Source: a virus | Virus record (IMG/VR): IMGVR_UViG_3300021432_000024 | Span: 1-36,914 of that record | Strand: one strand, 5' to 3' | DNA: 36,914 nucleotides | Shown: piece after piece, positions 5,777 to 11,693 of the stretch | Numbering within the stretch: position 1 is the first letter of the stretch | How the letters are laid out: every line of letters starts with the position of its first letter | The notes under the pieces: model-generated | What the model saw: the letters and a program-made list of their open reading frames with translations, nothing else | The model's database searches: none | Told to the model about the DNA's origin: nothing | Made by a program: the position numbers and the translations under genes

Positions 5777-5819
5777 CTTATAGAGGGCTATTGACAAAAG
5801 TCAAATATTAAAATATCAA
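5777..5819. promoter_or_regulatory. overlapping divergent promoters built on a palindrome
   Basis: Plus strand: TTGACA (5791-5796), a 17-base spacer and TATCAA (5814-5819). Minus strand: TTGACT (5799-5804 reversed), a 16-base spacer and TATAAG (5777-5782 reversed). The two -35 boxes are the arms of TTGAC-AAAA-GTCAA (5791-5804). RNA polymerase cannot occupy both at once, which makes this a natural switch between the recombination genes and the plus-strand accessory genes. Confidence 0.73.
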
Positions 5820-5843
5820 GCTTGCAAATAAGGAGATCATGAA

Positions 5844-6257
5844 ATGGAAGTAAAGGAATACGATGGATATAAATTGTTAATTAAATGTATATTTTGGACT
5901 TCTACTATCTTAACTTTATTTATTGCTTCTTGTTGTTATATTGTTCCCCAATATGGAGTTTATGAGCAGCGGCTTAAAGGACAAGCAAGACTTCAAGAGG
6001 CAGAATCTTCAAGACAAATAGCAGTTGTGGAAGCAGAAGCAAAAAAGATCGCAGCTACTCAATTAGCTTTAGCTGAAATTGAAAGGGCAAAAGGTGTAGC
6101 TCAAGCCAATACTATTATTGCTGATTCTTTAAAAAATAATGAGTCTTATCTTCGATATCTTTGGATTCAAGGATTAGAAAATGGAAAAAGTGAAGTAATT
6201 TATATACCAACTGAAGCCGGGCTTCCAATTCTAGAAGCTCAGCGATTAAAAAAATAA
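5844..6257 (+). CDS. SPFH/prohibitin-like membrane-anchored protein
   Basis: 137 residues. A single membrane segment (about 12-32, IKCIFWTSTILTLFIASCCY) follows a short N-terminus. A long Ala/Glu/Lys/Gln helix (about 43-95: EAESSRQIAVVEAEAKKIAA, then AEIERAKGVAQANTIIADSL) is characteristic of the C-terminal coiled coil of SPFH/HflC-type proteins, and YLRYLWIQGLENG matches the segment after it. The globular SPFH domain itself is missing. Short phage proteins of this form probably sit on the inner membrane; their role is not established. The ribosome binding site AAGGAG (5830-5835) sets the ATG at 5844. Confidence 0.72.
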   Translation: MEVKEYDGYKLLIKCIFWTSTILTLFIASCCYIVPQYGVYEQRLKGQARLQEAESSRQIAVVEAEAKKIAATQLALAEIERAKGVAQANTIIADSLKNNESYLRYLWIQGLENGKSEVIYIPTEAGLPILEAQRLKK

Positions 6258-6267
6258 AGGAATTCTT

Positions 6268-6807
6268 ATGGAAAAAATGACAATTACAGAAGGTCTTGCT
6301 GAAATTAAATTGATAGAAAAAAAGATGGAAAAAAAGAAAACGATGATTGTTTCAAATCTTACTCGATTTAAACAAGTAAAAGATCCTTTTGAAAAGGAGG
6401 GTGGATCTCAAACAACTATTCGGCAAGAAATGCAAAGTGTTTCTGATCTTCAAAAACGATTAGAAAATATTCGATCCGCAATTGCAAAAGCCAATCTTTT
6501 TGAGTCTGTAACAGTCGGAGCCCAAACAAAATCAATTTATTCATGGCTTATTTGGAAGCGAGAAATTTTAGAAAATGATGAAAAGTTTAAGCAGAGCATT
6601 GTCAATCAAATTAAATCTCAAATTGATCGTCAATCTGTTAATCCTCAAGTTTGGAAAACAGAAGCTGGTGGGGTAGAACTTTGTGAACTTATTTTAAATG
6701 CTGATTATGGAGAACAATTAAAAGCACTTGAAAATTTAGGAGATATTAAAGAAAAATTAGATGGTCAGCTTTCTTTAAAAAATGCGACTGTTGTTATAGA
6801 ATTTTAA
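6268..6807 (+). CDS. coiled-coil hypothetical protein
   Basis: 179 residues. The N-terminal half is helical and charged (ITEGLAEIKLIEKKMEKKKT at 6-25), then LTRFKQVKDPFEKEGGSQT, then a second helix with AIAKANLFESVTV. The C-terminal third is mixed, ending in a beta strand (ATVVIEF). An AAAGGAATTC element lies just before the ATG. Co-transcribed with the SPFH-like gene (10-base gap). No family recognised with confidence. Confidence 0.66.
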   Translation: MEKMTITEGLAEIKLIEKKMEKKKTMIVSNLTRFKQVKDPFEKEGGSQTTIRQEMQSVSDLQKRLENIRSAIAKANLFESVTVGAQTKSIYSWLIWKREILENDEKFKQSIVNQIKSQIDRQSVNPQVWKTEAGGVELCELILNADYGEQLKALENLGDIKEKLDGQLSLKNATVVIEF

Positions 6808-6854
6808 AAAAGAATTTCTTTCAGAGGTGAAGTGAATAAATAAAGTGAAAAAAA

Positions 6855-6929
6855 TTTCTTGTAGCTCATTTGGTTAGAGCAATTGATTTAAAGATCAATG
6901 GGTAGGAGGTTCAAGTCCTCTCAAGAGCA
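6855..6929 (+). tRNA. degenerate tRNA-like element with 8-nt anticodon loop
   Basis: 75 nt with a good T arm (GGAGG-TTCAAGT-CCTCT) and a D arm containing GTAGCTC and GGTTAGAGC. The acceptor stem has only five Watson-Crick pairs plus one G-T (TTTCTTG against CAAGAGC). The anticodon stem ATTGA/TCAAT encloses eight bases, TTTAAAGA, instead of seven; alternatively six pairs enclose six bases. The isotype cannot be assigned. It is either a decayed tRNA, a tRNA-derived remnant, or an unusual four-base decoder. No CCA encoded. Confidence 0.6.
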
Positions 6930-7010
6930 ATAAAGCTTGCAAAGGCTTACCAAAATAAAAGCTCAAAACTCAAATCCAAAAGCTTAAAGATATTTAAAAT
7001 GAAATCTTAA

Positions 7011-7127
7011 ATGGAAAAAATAAAAGTTAAGTTGCAATCTAGCGAAAATCTGGTGATCTCAGCAATGAGATTAAAGAGCTGCACTTTAGCTCTGATTCAG
7101 GATGCTAGCTACTTTTTGGAAGAATAA
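7011..7127 (+). CDS. small ORF, 38 residues
   Basis: Begins MEKIKVKLQSSENLVISAMR and ends DASYFLEE. It stops three bases before the ATG of the next gene (7131), consistent with coupling. No clear ribosome binding site and no recognised family. Coding status is uncertain but the spacing favours it. Confidence 0.42.
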   Translation: MEKIKVKLQSSENLVISAMRLKSCTLALIQDASYFLEE

Positions 7128-7130
7128 TTT

Positions 7131-7349
7131 ATGAAGATGCCAAAAGGATTTAATAGATTTAAAGAATGGGCCTATAATTTTGATTCAATGAGGCGATTTG
7201 AAGGAGATATTCCAAATACTTTATCAAATGCTGCAAATCTTATGCAAGAAATGGCAGAGAGTTTAGAAGATTGTTTACAATCTCAAATAGATAAAGTCGA
7301 TTGGATTAAAGCAAATAAAATATTAAAAAAATTTCAAGAATGGAAATAA
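7131..7349 (+). CDS. hypothetical helical protein
   Basis: 72 residues, helical, with aromatic N-terminus (GFNRFKEWAYNFDSMRRF) and an acidic middle (LMQEMAESLEDC). Unknown function. Its stop lies three bases upstream of the TTG start of the VR2 mini-gene, so the two are probably one transcript. Confidence 0.6.
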   Translation: MKMPKGFNRFKEWAYNFDSMRRFEGDIPNTLSNAANLMQEMAESLEDCLQSQIDKVDWIKANKILKKFQEWK

Positions 7350-7352
7350 TTT

Positions 7353-7565
7353 TTGAAAAAAATTCTTATAGTTAAAGACCCTACAGGTCCTACAGGTCCT
7401 AAAGCTGGCTCCTACCGTGTGTTACGGGGCGGCTCTTGGTACATCAGTGCGCGGCTTCTGCGTTCTGCCTTTCGCAACTACGGCAATCCGGAGTACCGCG
7501 GCGGCAATGTTGGTTTTCGCCTCGTGAGGACTTCTAAGGAAAAAAATGAAAAAGAAGAAAATTAA
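7353..7565 (+). CDS. detached FGE/C-type-lectin variable domain (VR2)
   Basis: 70 residues starting at a TTG. It holds only the C-terminal segment of an FGE-like fold: GPKAGSYRVLRGGSW, RSAFR, NPEYR and VGFRLVR, then a charged tail (TSKEKNEKEEN). A 9-bp in-frame duplication (CCTACAGGT twice, from 7380) gives the doubled Thr-Gly-Pro. Residues at the variable columns are Y, I, S, R, L, F, N, Y, G, N, Y, G, G and N. The GC content of 7400-7530 is far above its surroundings. No FGE N-terminal domain precedes it. The charged tail is the stretch overlapping the next gene (ATG at 7546). Confidence 0.78.
   Translation: MKKILIVKDPTGPTGPKAGSYRVLRGGSWYISARLLRSAFRNYGNPEYRGGNVGFRLVRTSKEKNEKEEN
7407..7530 (+). 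repeat. DGR-like variable repeat, copy 2
   Basis: Codons at the variable columns after TGG are TAC, ATC, AGT, CTT, TTT, AAC, TAC, GGC, AAT, TAC, GGC, GGC and AAT. All end in C or T, and the third base matches copy 3 in every shared column. The last 24 bases (7507-7530, containing GGTTTTCGCCTCGTGAGGA) are identical to 8830-8853 of copy 3. That is the position where a DGR initiation-of-mutagenic-homology segment would lie. Confidence 0.84.
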
Positions 7566-7743
7566 ATGGGCTAAAACTATACATCATATTTTTCATTATA
7601 ATTCTGAATGTCCCCCATTTGATGTAAATAATAATTATTCACCCTTTAAATGGAGTGGAAATTATAGAAGAATTAATTGTAAAAAATGTATTGAGGCTTA
7701 TAAAAAAACAGGAATTTATAAAGGAGATCCATGTCTTCCATAA
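7546..7743 (+). CDS. small basic hypothetical protein
   Basis: 65 residues, with a Lys-rich start (MKKKKIKWAKTIHHIFHYN), one CKKC pair near residue 46 and two more single cysteines, so a small metal site is possible. AAGGA lies five bases before the ATG. It overlaps the VR2 gene at the 5' end and the FGE-like gene at the 3' end (13 bases), consistent with a compact operon. Not recognised. Confidence 0.6.
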   Translation: MKKKKIKWAKTIHHIFHYNSECPPFDVNNNYSPFKWSGNYRRINCKKCIEAYKKTGIYKGDPCLP

Positions 7744-8276
7744 ATACGATTGATGCTAAAGAAGATTTATTAAAACTTTTTAAATTCGTTTCTATTCAAC
7801 CAGGTAAATTTATAATGGGATCGCCTAAAGATGAAGAAGGAAGATATAGTGATGAAGATCAAAAAGAAGTTGAAATCACAAAATCATTTGAAATGCTTGA
7901 AACACCTGTTACTCAGCTTCAATATTATTCTATAATGGATATAAATCCTTCTTGTTATGAAGGCTTACAAAAACCCGTTCATAATGTTTCATGGAATGAT
8001 GCCATTGAATTTTGTAAAAAACTTAATGGATTAGATCCAGATCATTATTATAGACTTCCAACAGAAGCAGAATGGGAATATTGCTGTCGGGCTGGAACTA
8101 CTACTTCTTATTCATTTGGAAATGATATAAAAAATTTAGATCAATTTGCTCATTTTAATTCAAATTATGGTCCTATAAATGTAAAATTTTTACTTCCAAA
8201 TCCATGGGGACTTTATGATATGCATGGAAATATTTGGGAATGGGTTTTGGATTATTATAGTGCAAGCAGAGAATAA
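7731..8276 (+). CDS. FGE-like (SUMF1/PvdO family) N-terminal part, truncated by HNH gene
   Basis: 181 residues. Clear formylglycine-generating-enzyme fold landmarks in order: [14 protein letters not shown] (19-32), [10 protein letters not shown] (57-66), [18 protein letters not shown] (81-98), [17 protein letters not shown] (107-123) and [20 protein letters not shown] (157-176). It ends at SASRE, just where the family normally runs through a short linker into GSYRVxRGGSW and the C-terminal RSAxR...GFRLV. That missing part is found in the same frame at 8697, beyond the HNH gene. The catalytic cysteine pair of true FGE lies in that later region and is not present in any of the three copies, so a binding (lectin-like) role is more likely than sulfatase activation. 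The ribosome binding site AAAGGAG fixes the start. Confidence 0.83.
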   Translation: MSSINTIDAKEDLLKLFKFVSIQPGKFIMGSPKDEEGRYSDEDQKEVEITKSFEMLETPVTQLQYYSIMDINPSCYEGLQKPVHNVSWNDAIEFCKKLNGLDPDHYYRLPTEAEWEYCCRAGTTTSYSFGNDIKNLDQFAHFNSNYGPINVKFLLPNPWGLYDMHGNIWEWVLDYYSASRE

Positions 8277-8286
8277 ATATAAAAGA

Positions 8287-8700
8287 ATGTCCGAGATTGT
8301 GAAACATAAGAGCCCGGCATACAAATCCTGGTATTTTATGAACCGAAGATGTTCTTCGATCAAAGCTAAAGACTATAAATTCTATGGAAGTCGTGGAATA
8401 TCAGTTTGTCAGCGATGGACCATATTTGATAATTTTTATTCTGATATGAAGGACTCATATTTAAAAGGAATGACGATTGAGAGAATCGATTCAAATAAGA
8501 ATTATTCACCAGAAAATTGCAAATGGGCCACGATGTCTGATCAATTTAATAATCGAAGAAATTCGATAAGAATTAAACATCCTAAAACAGGCGAAATAAA
8601 AGGCCTCGCTCAGTGGGCTAAGCTGTTTGGAATCTCAAGATGGACTGCTTTTTATCGGTTCAAAAATATATCAAAAAAGTTTGAAGAGATTTTTAAATGA
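8287..8700 (+). CDS. HNH/AP2-type homing-endonuclease-like protein
   Basis: 137 residues. Motifs: [11 protein letters not shown] (12-22), [12 protein letters not shown] (33-44), [18 protein letters not shown] (65-82) and QFNNRRNS (86-93). This is the arrangement of phage HNH proteins of the AP2/NUMOD type. A C-terminal helix-turn-helix-like segment follows ([18 protein letters not shown]). Such genes spread by cutting cognate sites. It sits exactly between the two halves of the FGE-like gene; its stop overlaps the next ATG as ATGA. The open frame continues upstream to 8215, but the ATG at 8287 gives the usual start. There is no room for an intron core, so it looks like a free-standing insertion. 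Confidence 0.8.
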   Translation: MSEIVKHKSPAYKSWYFMNRRCSSIKAKDYKFYGSRGISVCQRWTIFDNFYSDMKDSYLKGMTIERIDSNKNYSPENCKWATMSDQFNNRRNSIRIKHPKTGEIKGLAQWAKLFGISRWTAFYRFKNISKKFEEIFK

Positions 8701-9134
8701 AAACAGTTAAAAACCCTACAGGTCCTAAGAATGGCTCCTACCGTGTGGTACGGGGCGGCTCTTGGGCCGGCCATGCGCGGACTCTGCGTTCTGCTGCTCG
8801 CGCCGGCAATCCGGGGTACCGCGCCGCCCATGTTGGTTTTCGCCTCGTGAGGATTCCTATGTCTATTCACTCTTTTACACTTGATCCCTCTTCTATCGAG
8901 GCTCGCGAAGCGATAGCCGAGATTAATGTACTTGATCAATGGGATAAAGATGCTGAAGCTTTTTTATTAAATAATAATCTTTATACAGATAAAGAAGATC
9001 AAAAAAGAATTCGTGCTTTAATAAATATTATAAGAAAAAAAGATGATAAAATTAGATATGCTTTAGGCCCTACAAGAGATGTTAAAACGCCACATTTACA
9101 AGAAGCTCTTGCATTAACAAAAGAATTAAAATGA
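8697..9134 (+). CDS. FGE-like variable domain (VR3) fused to a hypothetical protein
   Basis: 145 residues. Residues 1-53 are the C-terminal part of an FGE-like domain ([35 protein letters not shown]). It is in the same frame as the N-terminal half ending at 8276 and is probably its severed C-terminus. From Met55 (8859) the frame continues as about 90 residues of unknown, mostly helical protein ([19 protein letters not shown] and onward). A GTGAGGA element at the end of the variable repeat lies five bases before that ATG and could act as its own ribosome binding site, so both a fusion and a separate downstream protein are possible. Variable-column residues are A, G, H, R, T, A, A, G, N, Y, A, A and H, with one column deleted. 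Confidence 0.76.
   Translation: MKTVKNPTGPKNGSYRVVRGGSWAGHARTLRSAARAGNPGYRAAHVGFRLVRIPMSIHSFTLDPSSIEAREAIAEINVLDQWDKDAEAFLLNNNLYTDKEDQKRIRALINIIRKKDDKIRYALGPTRDVKTPHLQEALALTKELK
8733..8853 (+). repeat. DGR-like variable repeat, copy 3
   Basis: Codons at the variable columns are GCC, GGC, CAT, ACT, GCT, GCC, GGC, AAT, TAC, GCC, GCC and CAT, again all NNY. One codon is missing relative to the other copies. GAG of copies 1 and 2 is GGG here, an A-to-G-type change. The two bases before each conserved Y are strongly G/C, giving Ala and Gly, so this variant is more GC-rich than copies 1 and 2. Confidence 0.83.
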
Positions 9135-9475
9135 AACTTCAGGAAGCTATAGAAAAATCAATTCAAACTGATAAATGGTTTAAACATTCTGGATCAGATC
9201 TTTGGCTTAAAATTAGTTTAGTTAATAATGAATGGATTACTAAAAATGGGCTAAAAACATTTCATGAATTTTCTCCAAGCGCTATTTTAGATGACTATTA
9301 TCATATGGAAGAAGAAAAAATAGAGATTACTAAATCTCAACTTTTAAAATCTTTTTCAGGTGGTATGAAAAAATTATTTGAAGAAAAAAAACTTCAATAT
9401 TATCCCAATATTATTGAAGATCAAATTTTTGATACTTTAAAATATGTTATTAAAGATCTTGGATTTAAAGAATGA
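9131..9475 (+). CDS. hypothetical protein
   Basis: 114 residues, unknown. The N-terminal part is mixed (DKWFKHSGSDLWLKISLVNN), resembling small phage proteins that pack a beta sheet against helices. The C-terminal half is helical and charged. Coupled to both neighbours: ATGA overlap at 9131-9134 and ATG of the next gene at 9472 inside its end. Confidence 0.63.
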   Translation: MKLQEAIEKSIQTDKWFKHSGSDLWLKISLVNNEWITKNGLKTFHEFSPSAILDDYYHMEEEKIEITKSQLLKSFSGGMKKLFEEKKLQYYPNIIEDQIFDTLKYVIKDLGFKE

Positions 9476-9663
9476 TCTGGAACTTTTTAGAAGAACCCGG
9501 AAGATTTGTGTTAATGCCAGGGGGATCTACTTGTAGAAACATAAGAGATCCAGATGATTTTGTGACTATTGAAGGCCCAGGTTATTATTTATATGATACG
9601 ATCAAAAAAGTAATTTTTCCTTTTCCTCAAAATGCTTTGTATGACGTAACATATCATCCATAA
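9472..9663 (+). CDS. hypothetical protein
   Basis: 63 residues, predicted beta-rich (GRFVLMPGGSTCRNIRDPDD, then GPGYYLYDTIKKVIFPFP). Not recognised. Last gene of the plus-strand accessory operon. It converges with the zinc-ribbon gene, overlapping its 3' end by ten bases. Confidence 0.6.
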   Translation: MIWNFLEEPGRFVLMPGGSTCRNIRDPDDFVTIEGPGYYLYDTIKKVIFPFPQNALYDVTYHP

Positions 9664-9872
9664 AAAACATTTGTTATCTTCGCTCCACATCCACATTTAT
9701 CTCCTAATTCTGGATTGTGCATTTTGAAATCACAAAAAGGACACTTAAAATAATATCGATGTTTTTTTAAATAAACTCTCTTGGGAGATAATTTAATAAT
9801 TGTCCAGTGGGGTTTAATTTTAAGAATAAGCTTTCTTTCAAATTCTAACAATTCAGGTTTTATTTTAGACAC
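9654..9872 (-). CDS. small zinc-ribbon protein
   Basis: 72 residues starting at GTG (9872). A basic N-terminal helix is followed by CPFC and CGC near the C-terminus (KCPFCDFKMHNPELGDKCGC), a rubredoxin-like zinc knuckle pair. It diverges from the gene at 9907 across 34 bases and is isolated on its strand. Function unknown. Confidence 0.6.
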   Translation of the reverse strand: MSKIKPELLEFERKLILKIKPHWTIIKLSPKRVYLKKHRYYFKCPFCDFKMHNPELGDKCGCGAKITNVFYG

Positions 9873-9906
9873 GAGCTCAGTATGGTCTTCTTCAGAAGGA
9901 GTGAAA

Positions 9907-10815
9907 ATGACAGATATAAATCCTATTTCAATCGATTCAATGGGTTCTATTCAATATCATGTTTACGGTTGGAGGGCCTGGGCTTCCTACTCAGAACAAT
10001 ATCCTAGATGCCTTCATCCAAAATTTATTTCTCAAGGCTGGACAGCTACTCTTAATGATAAAACATTTTATACCAATGGAATGTCTTTAATTGAACAGGA
10101 TAAGCAATTTAAACCAGAAGGCATTATTGTTCATCTTCCTTTTGGCCATAAGCCTTATTCAGACTTTGATTTTTTTGGTCTAACCTCTTGTAGAAAAGAT
10201 CCAAGACTTGTGAAGGTTTGTGATATTCAAGATTTTATTAATGCATGGCTTCAATATTCTCAAATGACGGGCATTAAAAAGATTTTATTCTATTATGGTT
10301 ATATCGGGGCCGATTCTGCTTATGCAGGATTAACAGATGATAGGCTTTATGAGCTTGTTATTGAAAATGTTTCTCCTGTTTTATCTTTGAAAAGATGCGG
10401 ACTAGAAACAGGTATTATTATTGATACGGCCTCCATCAAGGCGGTTCCAGACAAAAACTGGACTCTTGCTCTTCCTTATTTAAAATCAATGGGTCTTCAT
10501 TATGGACAAGAAGCATGGCCCCCTAAATCAAATGCCATGATTTCTGATCCTCAATGTATTTTTGTCGCAACAGATAATAATCTTTGGTGGATGGATCCAT
10601 CGAATGATCCAACAAATACATGGGCAGCAACGAATGCGGAAATTAAAGGTCCTATGATTCCCATCTTAATTTCAGCCTCTGGAGGCGATTTAAATGCCAT
10701 TGCACAGTCTGGAAAAGATCTTTTAAAGAAATATAATTATTTGGCTTATCCTAATTGGATAGGAACACCTTTAACAGCCAGAGATTTATTTCCGGTTGTT
10801 ATAACACCACCCTAA
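9907..10815 (+). CDS. 302-residue protein of unknown function, possibly a TIM-barrel-like fold
   Basis: Starts at ATG 9907 behind an excellent AGAAGGAG; the longer frame to 9781 is discarded because it overlaps the divergent zinc-ribbon gene. Alternating strands and helices with landmarks GWRAWASYSEQYPRCLHPKF (20-39), EGIIVHLPFGHKPYSDFDFF, KKILFYYGYIG, ETGIIIDTAS and GLHYGQEAWPPKS. The repeated hydrophobic strands ending in D, G or E suggest a barrel such as a glycoside hydrolase, but no catalytic pair can be assigned. It lies just before a lipoprotein gene and opposite the lysis cassette, so a role at the cell envelope or virion surface is possible. No signal peptide. Confidence 0.66.
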   Translation: MTDINPISIDSMGSIQYHVYGWRAWASYSEQYPRCLHPKFISQGWTATLNDKTFYTNGMSLIEQDKQFKPEGIIVHLPFGHKPYSDFDFFGLTSCRKDPRLVKVCDIQDFINAWLQYSQMTGIKKILFYYGYIGADSAYAGLTDDRLYELVIENVSPVLSLKRCGLETGIIIDTASIKAVPDKNWTLALPYLKSMGLHYGQEAWPPKSNAMISDPQCIFVATDNNLWWMDPSNDPTNTWAATNAEIKGPMIPILISASGGDLNAIAQSGKDLLKKYNYLAYPNWIGTPLTARDLFPVVITPP

Positions 10816-10839
10816 AATTCCATGATAAACTAAGGAGGG

Positions 10840-10998
10840 GTGCGAGGATTTCTATTAATAACGGCGTTTCTAGGTGGATGCGCCATAATTAAACCCGAAC
10901 CATTTTTTCCTTGCACCTCGCCTTTAGTTTGTAAAAACTTTCCCAAAGAAAGACATTATTTTTTATGGTTGCCAAAAGGAAAATGGTGGAGAATTTAA
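10840..10998 (+). CDS. small predicted lipoprotein
   Basis: 52 residues from a GTG. The N-terminus MRGFLLITAFLGGCAII has a short basic start, a hydrophobic stretch and a lipobox LGGC with Cys14. The mature part is short, with two further cysteines and an aromatic/basic tail (WLPKGKWWRI). AAGGAGG lies almost against the GTG, closer than usual, so initiation may be weak. It follows the 302-residue gene by 24 bases and its stop nearly meets the convergent minus-strand gene. Possible outer-membrane lysis or exclusion lipoprotein. Confidence 0.55.
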   Translation: MRGFLLITAFLGGCAIIKPEPFFPCTSPLVCKNFPKERHYFLWLPKGKWWRI

Positions 10999-10999
10999 A

Positions 11000-11263
11000 T
11001 TAAGATTCTATTTCTTCTGGAACTAATCCATTTTTTTCATAGAACTTTTTTTCTAATCCCGGCTTTTGAGATAAATGAAAATCAATAGATTGTTCTAATT
11101 TTCCGATGTTTTGAAATAAATCTTCAATTTGATCATAAGAAGGCATTTTTCTAAATCGAATGGGTTTTTCTTTTTTTGAATAAATTTTTTCATAATATTT
11201 TTTACAAATTTCCCATTTATCTTGAATACTTAAGTGGTCTCCAAATTGATGAATAATGGCCAT
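11000..11263 (-). CDS. hypothetical protein of the lysis region
   Basis: 87 residues from the ATG at 11263, which overlaps the stop of the lipoprotein gene as TAATG and follows AAGGA. The GTG at 11278 is less likely. Helical, with a basic middle (YEKIYSKKEKPIRFRKMP) and an acidic C-terminus. Function unknown; last gene of the long minus-strand late block. Confidence 0.63.
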   Translation of the reverse strand: MAIIHQFGDHLSIQDKWEICKKYYEKIYSKKEKPIRFRKMPSYDQIEDLFQNIGKLEQSIDFHLSQKPGLEKKFYEKNGLVPEEIES

Positions 11264-11532
11264 TATTTTCCTTGGCACTTAGTTAAATCAGACTCTAATT
11301 GGGCGACATAGGTTTGAACAATTTGCGCATCTCTTGGCGATTGGCAGACATACTTGCGAGCGTCTCGAAGTGACACCTGTGTTTGCTTTCCATCAGGGGA
11401 TACACAATCAAAAACTTCTAATTGATCATCAAAAATACACCAAGTAACTGGCGGTGCTTTATCTCCACAACTTAAAAATAAACTACTTATTCCAAGAAGC
11501 AGAAATAGCAGCTGCAGCTTTTTTGATATCAT
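11263..11532 (-). CDS. lipoprotein, candidate outer-membrane lysis component
   Basis: 89 residues. A textbook lipoprotein signal: MISKKLQLLFLLLGISSLFL, then SCG, with the lipobox cysteine at residue 22. The mature part is small and contains three more cysteines (WCIF, FDCV, YVCQ), so internal disulfides are likely. The gene overlaps the end of the upstream membrane-protein gene by 50 bases in another frame, an arrangement reminiscent of overlapping spanin genes. By position it could be the outer-membrane spanin partner, but no inner-membrane spanin with the usual long coiled coil was identified. Confidence 0.66.
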   Translation of the reverse strand: MISKKLQLLFLLLGISSLFLSCGDKAPPVTWCIFDDQLEVFDCVSPDGKQTQVSLRDARKYVCQSPRDAQIVQTYVAQLESDLTKCQGK

Positions 11533-11692
11533 CCGATGTCTCCGCAGAATTTAATTGAGCAAATGCATCCATTATAGCCTGTTGTTTTTTTTCAATAGAA
11601 TTCAAACGGGCATCAAATTCCAATTTCTTTAAGATATCTTGAATGATTGGAGTAATGATGCCCGTTAAAAATGAAATAAGCCAGATTGGCAT
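11483..11692 (-). CDS. holin-like small membrane protein
   Basis: 69 residues from ATG 11692, which comes one base after the stop of the previous gene. A single hydrophobic N-terminal segment (PIWLISFLTGIITPIIQDIL, 2-21) is followed by an Ala/Glu/Lys/Gln helix (FDARLNSIEKKQQAIMDAFA). One membrane anchor plus a soluble coiled coil, in the lysis cassette directly downstream of the endolysin, fits a single-pass holin or an inner-membrane spanin. The upstream GTG/ATG frame to 11719 is not used because it overlaps the preceding gene. Confidence 0.6.
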   Translation of the reverse strand: MPIWLISFLTGIITPIIQDILKKLEFDARLNSIEKKQQAIMDAFAQLNSAETSDDIKKAAAAISASWNK

Positions 11693-11693
11693 A

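Noticed and set aside
7743-8860. Group I intron or intein splitting the FGE-like gene
   Set aside because: The intervening DNA is almost wholly the HNH ORF with its own start and stop, leaving no space for an intron core, and splice-type protein motifs are absent. Matching reading frame on both sides has a one-in-three chance by accident.
7731-9134. Active formylglycine-generating enzyme
   Set aside because: The C-terminal copies lack the catalytic cysteines and the gene is split; the family is widely used as a lectin-like binding scaffold instead.
9781-9906. Longer N-terminus for the 302-residue protein
   Set aside because: The extension lies antisense to the zinc-ribbon gene, while the ATG at 9907 has a strong ribosome binding site.
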